NCBI GenBank assembly: GCA_033030425.1 | Contig: JAUFSD010000023.1 | Coordinates: forward strand, 806,001-870,000 | DNA from: Verpa conica | Lineage: Eukaryota > Ascomycota > Pezizomycetes > Pezizales > Morchellaceae | DNA length: 64,000 nucleotides | Direction: 5' to 3' | Part shown: positions 23,257 to 33,145 of the stretch, in pieces | How positions within the stretch are numbered: the first letter of the stretch is position 1 | Layout: every line of letters starts with the position of its first letter | Notes under the pieces: generated by a model | Told to the model about the DNA's origin: nothing | What the model saw: the letters and a program-made list of their open reading frames with translations, nothing else | The model's database searches: none | Translations under genes and position numbers: made by a program

Positions 23257-24230
23257 GTTTATCTCATCAAGTTTATAGCTTCACATTATAATTCTACGCA
23301 GCATTTATTTTTTAGCAAGTATATCAGAAAACCTGCAAGATTACGTTAGGAGCAACTATTGCACGGGATGCTAGGGATACTACATTTGGCAATTGGCTGA
23401 ATATGATGCTACTGTGAGGCGCCAGAGGCTCCAAGTGTCTCTGATACTTTCTGTTAGACGTTCTGATGCTTTCTAGTAGGCTTCCTAACGCTCTTTGGTG
23501 CTGCTTGATACTGTCACAGTTTTGTCACGGTCATAGTGTTTGTTTTAGGACAGTTCAGGATGGTTCCTAAGCTAATAGACCTGCTCCAGCCCAGATTCAG
23601 AGCCTGAATTTTGGTGAAGAAACCGCCCTAATGGGGGGATAACTGGTGGGGCCCCGTGTGACGATTTAACCATCATCATGACTAGTCTTAAGTACCTCTC
23701 CATATAGAGACACCTAAGGATCTCCTTTGAGGGATAGGACTAGCTATCCTATTCCGGTCAATAGATACTAAGGAAAGTCATTACTATGATAGCCCGATCC
23801 CTAAACGAGCTGGCGAGCTCCTAGAACGGAGCGAAGGCTCGCGTAAATCGATATGCGACGAGGCAGGAGTAATGCGTCTGTAGCTTATAGCTACGGGAGA
23901 TACTAGTGCAATGAGACTGAAGCAGTTGCCTCCATGAACAGAGTTAAGCTCCTGTTTCTCTAGGAGGAATAACAACGGCTTTGCTGATGGCCAACCTTAT
24001 AGGAGGCCAAGAGCCGTGAGACGAGAGCAAAGCTATGCTTAGTAGTTAGGGCTACTAGCAAAATATTAATTAACCTGGCGGCGTCACGAATCAAACCATA
24101 CGGGGCTACGCCTTGTGCTTCGCCCTAAGGTTCTTATGGATCAAGATTACCTTTCCGCCACGTCCCCAGGTTGGACTAGGAACGTGGGAAGGGAATCTAA
24201 GCAACAGCAGGAATCACCAATGGGTTACCC
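23257..24230. other. hairpin-rich intergenic segment
   Basis: No gene is recognised. Between about 23690 and 24080 there are closely spaced short inverted repeats, for example around 23880-23895 (GTAGCTTATAGCTAC), 23970-24020 (CGGCTT...GAGCCG) and 24040-24060 (TAGTTAGGGCTA). The density looks like a structured RNA or a decayed terminal region of a mobile element, but no known RNA family was matched by eye. Confidence 0.35.
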
Positions 24231-24239
24231 TATTTAGGG

Positions 24240-24400
24240 GACTCTGTGTTTTCTAACACCCGCGAGGCGCCCCACTGTGCCACCCGCCGTTTGCAGAGGG
24301 GGCCCCCCTGAGTTGCAGATTCCCTAACAAAAAGACAAGTTTTGGACCCCAAAAATAACCCCAAAACCGTCAGGAAAATTCGTCCAACCAAACCAAACTC
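24240..24400 (-). repeat. dispersed repeat, inverted copy
   Basis: On the minus strand this segment matches the copy at about 9638-9770, including GTGGCACAGTGGGGCGCC and the GGGGTTATTTTTGRGGTCCAAA block. It is placed beside minisatellite-family sequence as at 9.6 kb, but here in the opposite orientation relative to that sequence. Confidence 0.65.
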
Positions 24401-24879
24401 GGAGGGTATATGGGGGACAGTGCTGCGAATCCATAGGTGCAATCGGATTTGAAATTGGACCATTATAGCAAAAGTTACAGAGCTTTTAGTAACCAACGCT
24501 TTTTAGTCGCTAGTCTATCAACCCCGCTAGTTCTTAGGGGCGCTCTAGACTCAGTTGATTTCCAAGCACGGAGGAATTGTTCCCCGCTTCTTGGCAGCCT
24601 GCTCGCAATCAAATTCATAGCTTAAACCCGTCCTTCCCCCGAGGACAATCATTCTTGCTAGTCAACGAACAACCGTTGTTCGAGGCGCCATCTTTCTTCT
24701 CTAAAGACGTTTGTCTTCGAGCCTTTTAAAGTCTTTAGTTTGCAACCCTTAAAAATCCTTATACCTGTATAGCCTAGGGACTGTCGACCTTCCGTGTTGA
24801 CGAGCGGTTCTAAGCCTCGCTGCTGAAGCTTCTCGTCAGAAAAGGAGGTTGTTGGTTTTTTTTTGGTACGGCAGTACTC

Positions 24880-25021
24880 CCCTGGGAGTGCCCCCGTTAC
24901 AGTTGCTCCTACTGTTGCTCTTGCTGCTGCTGCTCCTGCTGCTGCGGCGCGTGGGGTTCTAATCAACGCGTCAAACATAGTCGGACCACGGTCAGACAAA
25001 AAGTGAAAGTATCATGACGGG
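24880..25021 (+). repeat. minisatellite-family unit, left of the MITE pair
   Basis: A CTGCTG-rich body is followed by AATCAACGCGTC, a GGTCAGACAAA block and ATGACGGG, matching the ends of units at 10.0-10.4 kb. The unit continues at 25266-25281 (GGTTGTTCACTC), so it is interrupted by the first MITE. A similar uninterrupted unit lies at about 25535-25700. Confidence 0.65.
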
Positions 25022-25265
25022 TACATCAGCAAAAGTTTTTTTTTCTTCAAAAATAGTCCTAGATAGTCCCAGGAATAAGGGGGACAGTGGGGGACACAAC
25101 TGGGACACAATTGGGACAGAATAGAGACACCACTCAGTCCCAAGATCCATCCCAGGGACAGGCATTTTGTCTCTTGGGACTGGGTGGTGTTTCCAGCTAC
25201 TATGTAATTTGTCCCACAGTTGTCCCAGGGATGCTCTGGGATTGAAAAGTACTTTTGCTGATGTA
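25022..25265 (-). mobile_element. 240-bp MITE, left member of an inverted pair
   Basis: The element proper is 25024-25263, flanked by TA on both sides. The termini are CATCAGCAAAAGT and the complementary ACTTTTGCTGATG. It is the reverse complement of 25284-25523 with only about three differences. Uninterrupted relatives of the target site (ACGGGTAGGTTGTTTGC) occur at 10260, 10412 and elsewhere, supporting a TA duplication. ORFs here mirror the repeat and are not genes. Confidence 0.88.
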
Positions 25266-25281
25266 GGTTGTTCACTCTATA

Positions 25282-25525
25282 TACATCAGCAAAAGTACTT
25301 TTCAATCCCAGAGCATCCCTGGGACAATTGTGGGACAAATTACATAGTAGCTGGGGACACCACCCAGTCCCAAGAGACAAAATGCCTGTCCCTGGGATGG
25401 ATCTTGGGACTGAGTGGTGTCTCTATTCTGTCCCAATTGTGTCCCAGTTGTGTCCCCCACTGTCCCCCTTATTCCTGGGACTATCTAGGACTATTTTTGA
25501 AGAAAAAAAAACTTTTGCTGATGTA
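25282..25525 (+). mobile_element. 240-bp MITE, right member of an inverted pair
   Basis: The element proper is 25284-25523 with TA at both ends. It is separated from the left member by 18 bp between the flanking TAs (20 bp between the elements). Its target, CACTCTATA followed by GAGGGG, resembles the uninterrupted CACTCTATATGGAGGGG near 25675. The two copies together form a palindrome of about 500 bp that could fold into a long hairpin if transcribed. Confidence 0.88.
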
Positions 25526-25529
25526 GAGG

Positions 25530-25970
25530 GGTTTGCTTGGCCTCCTGCCAGGGAGTTGCTCTTGCTGTTGCTCCTGCTACTGCTGCTGCTGCGCGTGGAG
25601 TCCTAATCAACGCATTAGACATAGTCAGACTGGGACCGGACAAGGGGTGTTCGTACCATGACAGGTACATTACTCACTCTATATGGAGGGGGGTCTGCTG
25701 GGGAGGGGTTTGCTGCTTTGCTGGAGGAGGTGTTGCTGTAGTCGTGATATGTATGGAAAGGAGCAGGGACTTGGAGGTTTTTGGTGAGGCTAGAGCCGGG
25801 TAACAGCCGGGTAACCTTGTTTCAGGGACACTCGAATCCTCTGCAGACTGTCCCAGAGACCCCCAGATCCACTGCAGAAAGTCTCTGGGACTCCCGGGGC
25901 CGCTGGGAACTCCAGGGAATCCCAGAGACTCTGGTGTATGTCTCAGGAGTAAAAATCTTTTGCTGATACT
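25530..25970 (+). repeat. minisatellite-family unit and degraded MITE-like tail
   Basis: The first part (to about 25700) is a unit of the GC-rich family with CTGCTGCTG and ACCATGACAGGTACATT. The second part contains GAGCCGGGTAAC as at 10.78 kb, and then a block of GGGACT/CCAGAGA repeats ending at about 25951-25966 with CTTTTGCTGAT, a worn MITE terminus. Confidence 0.5.
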
Positions 25971-27920
25971 CCTGTAAGGAAGATGTTAAGTGCACTCATT
26001 TACCCATTAAATATGTTAACTGTCCACAGAACCCAGGACATAAGGCCAACGACTCAGCTTGCCTTGCGCGAACTAAGCTGTCCATTAAAAAAGGTAAGGA
26101 AGTTGAGGTAGTCATGACGGACTAAGGGTTTCTTTTCTTTTCTTTAGCTTTTTTTTTCTTCTTCTTATGACCACCACTAGTCTGTAAAATCTCTCCGATT
26201 ATAGGGTATTTTTCTCTTTTTGAGTTTTTCCTTACACGTTTTGATCTGGTCAGGTGGTTTTTCCTGTCGCTTTGTATTTTTGTATTTATCTCCAGTGCGC
26301 GACATCTCTATAGCTTACCTCATGGGCTTCAGGCCTAGATGGGAAATAAAAACTACTACTACTACTACTTATATTGTTACCTTACCTACCCTGTCCTTGA
26401 GTCCCTAGTCTCCCGATACTAGCCTTGTCTTGTGATTATCGCCTGCTGTTCCCCAATAGGTGATCGGTTTTAACACTCCAGTTGGGCAGACCGCTAATGG
26501 AGGGTTGTGGTTGGCCTGGGGGTGCCATGCTGGCCTGCTTTTGGGTTTATATCAACTGTGTGCCCCAAGAAAATTCCCCACTTTCACAATACAAAATTTG
26601 ACCCTGATTTATGCTGTTTTCTGCAAAAAGTCAAGGTTAGAGGCCTGAAATATTAACAAAAAATATCTAGAGGAAGCACAGAAGAACCACAATACTGTAG
26701 CAATTTACTAGGGGTTTTTAAGATTTTTTTTTATCTTTTAAACAAGAGTATTAGAAAAGTTCTGATGATTATTTTCCCCCATACAAAGCCTGGACTTCTT
26801 AGGTGCACTATTGGCTCAATGGTGTGGCGCACGCAATTTTTGAGCCTATCGGTGTCGAGTTCTGATCACTTTTGTTCACACCCTAGTACATACTTAATAC
26901 CTGGAAGTCGACGTCAGCAACCCAGTATTACGGGTTGGGAGGCGATCGCCGTTCTAGTTAATTTTAGGACCAGTGGCAAGGAAATCGACAGCCCAGAAAA
27001 AGGTTTAATCGATTGCGCGCAACGAGCAGGATACACCAGCCACCTCGGAGATGCCCAACCTCCTGTAATCCTGATTCTCCACACAGATTTTCCCGGAAAC
27101 ATTGTGCAGCCTATATTCCAATAACTAGAATCAATATTATCCAATTTAGAGGGCCCCAGAGGTAACGGCGGCCTCCAACAATAGTAATTACCGTACCCGC
27201 TGTAGTTATTCTACCCACAAGCACCTATATCTCGAAACGTAAGAACAATTATCAAACGGCATTCCAAACTAATGGCCGCACTATATAACGTTGGGCAAGA
27301 CCCGACCCCTGCTGCTTGCACCACCTGAAACCTCCTGCCCTGCAATCACTTACATATCCGTTATGTGCGGGGGCTCCTGTGTTCTGATAGGTGGGTGCCC
27401 CATCTCTGTTCTCCCCGTCGGTCTCCGCCCCCCTTTATCTAATCTAACTGCCTGGTCCATGCTCTATCCCTCACAAGCCATGTCATGCTCTTTGGCAGCA
27501 TGGCAGCCGTCAGTCTAGATAGAGTACTGGTACATACAGGTTTGGATGCGGTGTTCCCTACGTTTGAGGTACGTATTGTTTGAATACCATACCTACTTTA
27601 TGTGGCTAACAGCTGTGTGCTTGTGTTTGGTACCCCACCTCCCCATCTCTTGCTTGAGATCCCTTTAATCCTACTACTCTTCCCCGTCATCCTTTTCAGT
27701 TGCACACTTGCACCCCGCTCCTGAATTTCTCTAGCTAGCCTCCTTGTTAGTGTCTGCTTCAGTTAACTTCTAAGATACATGATCTATTCTTACTTCATGC
27801 CTCAATAATCCACAGACGCCCTCCCAGCGAGTGCATTTTCTACCCGGTCTTCTCCAGCTCCACGTTGCCCGCTATATACTAGGCACCTACCACTTCAGAT
27901 ATAACGTTAGTTTCCTAAAA
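25971..27920. other. intergenic region and promoter of the next gene
   Basis: No gene is recognised between 25971 and about 27500. There is an ACT trinucleotide run near 26350. The segment around 26818-26870 resembles one near 40930-40975 (shared CTATCGGTGT core). The last 400 bases are pyrimidine-rich and should be the promoter and leader of the gene starting at 27921. Confidence 0.35.
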
Positions 27921-29948
27921 ATGGGCGCTACTCAGTCTATCCCGTCTGAGGTTGAAGGAATTCACTTTGCTACCACTCAACCACCCCGGAACAAACTCAC
28001 TAAGCCTCGAACCAACTCAAACATCACTCGTGAAGCTTCTTGTCTTCCATCACTACCACCTTCGTTATCTCGCCTAAGTCCCTCAGGCAACTCAAAGTCT
28101 CCACCGGCTGTGCAGTACCAGATTATTGAAGATCAGCCATATGGGGCCGTTCTTGCCACAGAATATTCTAATAAAGACCAACCTAATGATACCCGACAAT
28201 CTGTGCTGTGGCCGTCTATAGGGGACCGTGGCTCTGAGCTCCCAGCTTATTTCGACCCACCATCCCCAAATTCTATATCAGGCGTGGATTCAATCCTTCC
28301 CACTGTGACCGGAGCTACTCCCGTAAACACCGGAATGCGCAGAAGAGAAAGTATAGTCACGCGTAGTTCAACCAACAGTAGCGGTGTACTACCTCTAAAT
28401 CGTAACTCGGAGATACCCTTGATGGGCACAGTTAGACGTAGGTCTCAGCTTCTCGCAGCGCCTCCAGCAACGGCAACTAGAAAACCAGTCAAACCGCACC
28501 AGCAGAGCCAAATCCTACCCGGTTCCCTTCATTCCCTAGAACCCTACGCACTTACACTTCCGTCAGATAGTAATGCTGGTCGATGTACCACACCATCTGG
28601 GTATAGCGTTCTTGGGGCTTTCAAGAGAGGGTCTTTGAGAATTGCAAATGGCGCAGTTTCCCCAGCACTTTCATCTTCGCGGGCCTCTCCAGAATTGTCA
28701 GTGAAAACTGGATATTTTGGTTCAAACCTTGCACTCCCTGAGACATCTAGTGGTAAATCTCTTGTTGTGATTGCCGATTCAGTAATTCCAACCCACGAAG
28801 TCCGTCTAGTTCCACCATCACCCACAGATTGGAACAATGGTGATAAAGATAAAATGCCAGGGAGCCCGTTTAGTTTCATGCAAAGTCCAAGTATCTACAA
28901 CGAAAATACCAGCGATTCGTCGTCCAAATTTGATCCACCAGCAAATGACATACCAAAATACTTGCAACAGCCTATTTGTAGGCCAACAGGCAGCTGCGAG
29001 AGTCTTATTAGTATCGCTTCTAGCGCTATTTCGATTGGATATGAGTACCATAGGATCCTTACTCAACAGTGTCTAGATAAGGGCTCTGATAAACCAAGCC
29101 GTATCGATAGCGAAATGCCGGGCATTTTTACATCAACGCCTTATACTGAGACAGATGAGTACCATAAGATCCTTTTCAAAGAAGCTCAAAAAGGAAACGT
29201 CAGACATCTCCAACAACAGGGTATCACCAAAGTCGACGGCGGAAGCACGGACTCGGGTTATAGCTCTTCTGGATCCGTAGATAGCTGGAAAACTGCATGG
29301 AGTGGGCAGCACGTAGAGCAAAATTTGATGGCTCGCAAACCGGGAACCTTTATAAGCTCAAAAGACCCTCCTATTTCCTCATCAGTGGAGGCTGTGTTCA
29401 CTACCCGAGAACAGGTTTCAAGAAGGAAAAGCGTAGTTGCGGCCATTCGGAGGAGATATTCCCAAGGTGATCTTAAAGCCTTTGCCCGAAGAAATGAAGG
29501 CACAAGGCAGCCACCTATTCCAACAGTGCCAGTTTTAGGGTGTAGTAAATCCTTATGGAAGCCTTTACCAGAACTCAAGCATCGGAGAAGCATGATTACA
29601 GTCAAAGTGCCAGCTCCGCATACTGGACTACCGGAAATCCCACCTGATATCCAACCAGTACCTCCATTACCCCGCCGAGGTAAGCTAGAGAGAAAAGGCG
29701 CGTTTAATCTCCTTAACGTCGAGGACTACCTGCCACTAGTCGAACAATATCCGCTCACGCCAGTCATTGACCATGCTACCAACGCAACTGGTACCTCCTT
29801 TAACAGCACGCACAGCAACACACAAGATTCAATTATGAGAATTGGGGTTGGACGAGCACTGAATCGGGGAAGTAGGATTACAGGACAGGATTACTATCAG
29901 CGTTTCTCAAGGCGGCAGCATAAGGGGGTGGAGATGATGGTCGGCTGA
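27921..29948 (+). CDS. Ser/Pro-rich disordered protein, predicted N-myristoylated
   Basis: I do not recognise a family. The ATG at 27921 is preferred over one at 27831 because it gives MGATQSIPS, a good N-myristoylation signal (Gly2, Ser6). The protein has 675 residues without introns, is rich in Ser, Pro and Thr, and shows no membrane segment. A motif recurs about 35 residues apart: GYEYHRILTQQC near 29.04 kb and TDEYHKILFKEAQ near 29.15 kb. A third conserved-looking block is VVAAIRRRYSQGDLKAFARR near 29.44 kb, and the C-terminus has a Pro-rich motif (VPPLPRRGK). A membrane-tethered scaffold is a guess; the composition alone could fit many fungal proteins. Confidence 0.8.
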   Translation: MGATQSIPSEVEGIHFATTQPPRNKLTKPRTNSNITREASCLPSLPPSLSRLSPSGNSKSPPAVQYQIIEDQPYGAVLATEYSNKDQPNDTRQSVLWPSIGDRGSELPAYFDPPSPNSISGVDSILPTVTGATPVNTGMRRRESIVTRSSTNSSGVLPLNRNSEIPLMGTVRRRSQLLAAPPATATRKPVKPHQQSQILPGSLHSLEPYALTLPSDSNAGRCTTPSGYSVLGAFKRGSLRIANGAVSPALSSSRASPELSVKTGYFGSNLALPETSSGKSLVVIADSVIPTHEVRLVPPSPTDWNNGDKDKMPGSPFSFMQSPSIYNENTSDSSSKFDPPANDIPKYLQQPICRPTGSCESLISIASSAISIGYEYHRILTQQCLDKGSDKPSRIDSEMPGIFTSTPYTETDEYHKILFKEAQKGNVRHLQQQGITKVDGGSTDSGYSSSGSVDSWKTAWSGQHVEQNLMARKPGTFISSKDPPISSSVEAVFTTREQVSRRKSVVAAIRRRYSQGDLKAFARRNEGTRQPPIPTVPVLGCSKSLWKPLPELKHRRSMITVKVPAPHTGLPEIPPDIQPVPPLPRRGKLERKGAFNLLNVEDYLPLVEQYPLTPVIDHATNATGTSFNSTHSNTQDSIMRIGVGRALNRGSRITGQDYYQRFSRRQHKGVEMMVG

Positions 29949-31233
29949 ATGGAGAGTAACAACATAACCATGATATTTACCATTAGGCATTTAGAGAAAT
30001 TTTAAGGGAGAATCTTAGGCCTCTCAATGTCTTTCGTCTCATTTCTCTTGTTTATTTCTGATAAGGTCCTACGGGTTAGGTGATGAGATAGGGGTTAAAG
30101 GTGTTCCCCCCCTTTTCTATACATATTAAATATTTTCTACATTTGCACACCTGGGTTTATATTATACAAGTGGGTATCCGGCCGAAGGCCGGAATGCTCG
30201 AGACCCTCTGTTATTAAAATAGGATTCATATCTGTATATTCTAGTATGGAGTAAAACCCTGCCCCCCCCTCCTCTCTCTGCTCTCGCTCTCTCTCCTCTT
30301 TCACTCCTCTTTCACTCCCCCTCTATCCCCCCTCTCCCACTCTCTATTCCCCCCTCTCCTACTCTCTAGTGCTTATGTACTCGCCAGTCGGGTCCTCAAG
30401 CTGCTGCGCAGCTTTCGGCCCCTCCTGCTGAGCACTTAGTAACCCCCACTTCACTAGTATCCTCCTGCCCTCCTTCTGTATATAATTAGTATAATTAGTA
30501 TCTACCTGTAAAAGTGTTTAGGTTAGCCTTCACTGGAGTTAGCCTGATGCTAGGTAGAGGTAGAGGTAGAGGTAGAGGTAGAGGTAGAGATAGAGATTGA
30601 GAGTTTCCTAGTGGGCTGTGGGCTTATATACTGCTTGCTTAAGGCCTAGAGATAATACGTCATTGGGGGCCTGGGAATGAAGTCAGAGGATTCAGAACAA
30701 AACCTGTTTCCATGATGAAACAGAACATATAAATGAAACAAAAACACCGAAAACAACCAATCAAATCACTTTAAGTGCACAGTGCATATGCAGGTTATCT
30801 GTATATACTTATTAGATATATCTTGTTGCTTAGTTCATCTAATATATAGCTAGGAGTTTATGGTCACTGGTTAGGTTTTATTTATGTACTGGGGTAGGGG
30901 GTGAAGATGGAACGGGTCTCATAATTTTTCTATGGTGACCCCATAGGTTGAGATCTCTGCTGTCCCATCTTCACACCCCTACGGTTGAGGTATATATCTT
31001 TTTCTCTCTTGATTCTTATGACATGATATTCTGAATGTTTTATTTACATGTGTGCCTTCTCGCTTATTACCAATCGTAAGTCGAATTTTGGAAATATTCA
31101 CCATGATGACGTAACATACTGAAACTGCATGGGACATAATCTTATCTTGGCACAGAAACCAATGAAAAATATTTTCAGCCGCCTCCACCCCACTTCAAAC
31201 CCCATGGATTTAAGTTATAACTAATACTCCTAG
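29949..31233. other. intergenic region with simple repeats
   Basis: A CT-rich tract covers about 30263-30372 and an AGAGGT hexamer array covers about 30553-30590. The first part should hold the 3' end of the upstream transcript and the last few hundred bases the MRI1 promoter. No gene or RNA was recognised. Confidence 0.45.
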
Positions 31234-32441
31234 ATGTCTAAAATGTCGCTACAATCAATCAAATACGTTCGAGGAACTCTCAACATTCTCGACCAACTCA
31301 AGCTCCCCCATGAATCAATCTACGTTCCAATCAAGAATTCCGAAGATGGTTTTAATGCTATCAAGCGCATGGTTGTTCGCGGCGCCCCTGCAATTGCAAT
31401 CGTAGCTGCACTTGCACTAGCAGTGGAATTGATTTCAGTAACTCAAAAAACCGAGACCACCGCTGAGCAGACTCGTCAGTTTATATTTTCTAAGCTGGAT
31501 TATCTCCTACAGTCCCGACCTACGGCAGTCAATCTCGCTGATGCTGCTGGAAAATTAAAAATTATTGTGTCAGCTGAAGCAGCTACTGGGAAAGAGGTTG
31601 CTAAAAGGTACATCCAGGCGGCAGAGAAAATGCTTGTGGATGATGTGCAGGATAATAAGAACATTGGAGACTTTGGTGCCGAATGGATCCTACAGAATGT
31701 TAGTGCGAAGGAGAAATTAGCCGTCTTGACCCACTGCAATACTGGGTTCGTATGATTCATTTTTCTCCCTTGCCATAATTATAGTCTTTGTAATAATTCC
31801 TAACTACGAATCATAATAGATCACTCGCTACCGCTGGCTATGGGACCGCGTTAGGCATAATTCGCTCCTTGCACTCGGGCTCAAATCTAGAGCACGCTTA
31901 CTATACCGAAACTCGCCCTTATAACCAAGGCTCCCGTTTGACGGCATACGAGCTTATCCATGAATCGATCCCTGCTACTTTGATCACAGACTCAATGGCA
32001 TCTGCCCTGATGCGTCTCAAAGGTGTGGCTGCTGTCATTGTTGGGGCAGACCGTGTAGCCAGAAATGGTGATACAGCAAATAAAATCGGAACCTACCAGC
32101 TTGCAATCGCTGCAAATTATCATGGGGTCAAATTCGTTGTTGCAGCACCGACTACAAGTATTGACCTCGATACACCATCTGGTGACGATATCGATATCGA
32201 ACATAGGCCTGGGTGGGAAGTACTTTTTGTTCGAGGTCCTAGGTTAGTGGAAGGAGTGAAAGAGGTTGAAGTGGATTTAGAACATTTCGAGACAGTAGCA
32301 ACTGCGGCGAAGGGTATCAACGTTTACAATCCAAGTTTCGATGTAACTCCCAACGGACTGATCGATGTAATTGTAACGGAGAAAGGTGTTGCTGTGAAGG
32401 GTTTGGATGGTGAATTTGATCTTCATAAGTTTTTCAGTTAG
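31234..32441 (+). CDS. MRI1: methylthioribose-1-phosphate isomerase
   Basis: This enzyme converts 5-methylthioribose-1-phosphate to methylthioribulose-1-phosphate in the methionine salvage pathway. There are two exons, 31234-31745 and 31820-32441, giving 377 residues, the normal length. Family motifs are RGAPAIAI near 31.38 kb; [18 protein letters not shown] across the intron, containing the catalytic Cys; [18 protein letters not shown] near 32.05 kb, containing the catalytic Asp; and NPSFDVTP near the end. The intron has an unusual GTTCGT donor, but the frame and the conserved motif fix the junction. A second Met three residues later (MSLQSIKY) is an equally good start. Confidence 0.96.
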
Positions 32442-32768
32442 TAAGATCAAAAGAAAGGGATAATGTACAGGCTAAACCGCCTGATTTTTTTGTCGGGTTG
32501 CCTATACATAATATATTATGATGCAAAAACTTTCATACAAACGACAGGTTTTAAGGCATAGAATAAATGTATCTCTAGTTATTTTTCTAATAGAATCAGT
32601 GGTCGCAGAGCCTTCATTCTCGCTAATTTTCATATCTAGCACACTATGTCTCACATTCGCACGTACAAAGAACTATAACAAAAGAAATTCTAAAGAAAAA
32701 CCTCTTCTACCGGTGTTTGACAAGCCCATCTAGCCCCTAGCTATATGATCTTCTATATGGAACCAGAC

Positions 32769-33145
32769 TTACGGGTTTCCAGTCTTTTCTACACCATCTT
32801 TGCTGCTCTGTGATACGCTAGGGGGGATTTCATCTTTCTTAACCGAATCACCCTCTACATTTGACTTATCATGCTCAGCGAGGAAGTCGTCAAGTTTCTG
32901 TTCTAGAGATTTTAGTTGAGCCTCTAAAGTGGCCGCCGTATTTTCAGCCCTAGGTACCAGTTAGTTTGCACACTGTAGAAACAGTGAATATTAGATGTAG
33001 GTTGAAAATATGTATGACTTACTCGGATAGATCCTTATAAACCTGTCACCACCAAGATAGAGTAAATATTAGGACTTGTCTCAATATCATTAACATGAGA
33101 GGGTGGTACCTTTGCGAGGTCGGCTTCTTCACTCTCCGAAGGCAT
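32769..33145 (-). CDS. small coiled-coil protein, three exons
   Basis: I do not recognise a family. Exons 33110-33145, 33023-33042 and 32769-32949 join in frame to 78 residues. The introns have clear GTAAGT-like or GTACCA donors and CAG or TAG acceptors. The product starts MPSESEEADLAK, passes through a heptad-patterned helix (AATLEAQLKSLEQKLDDFL) and ends in a polar acidic tail. The total length of 237 coding bases divides exactly by three only with all three exons, which supports the model. The middle exon is only 20 nt. It lies tail-to-tail with MRI1. Confidence 0.65.

Noticed and set aside
24658..24999. Minus-strand ORF with an Ala-rich start
   Set aside because: It is translated from the CTGCTG-rich repeat and changes with the minisatellite family.
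25012..25526. Two similar ORFs of about 120 residues on opposite strands
   Set aside because: They are mirror readings of the inverted MITE pair, with no protein-like composition.
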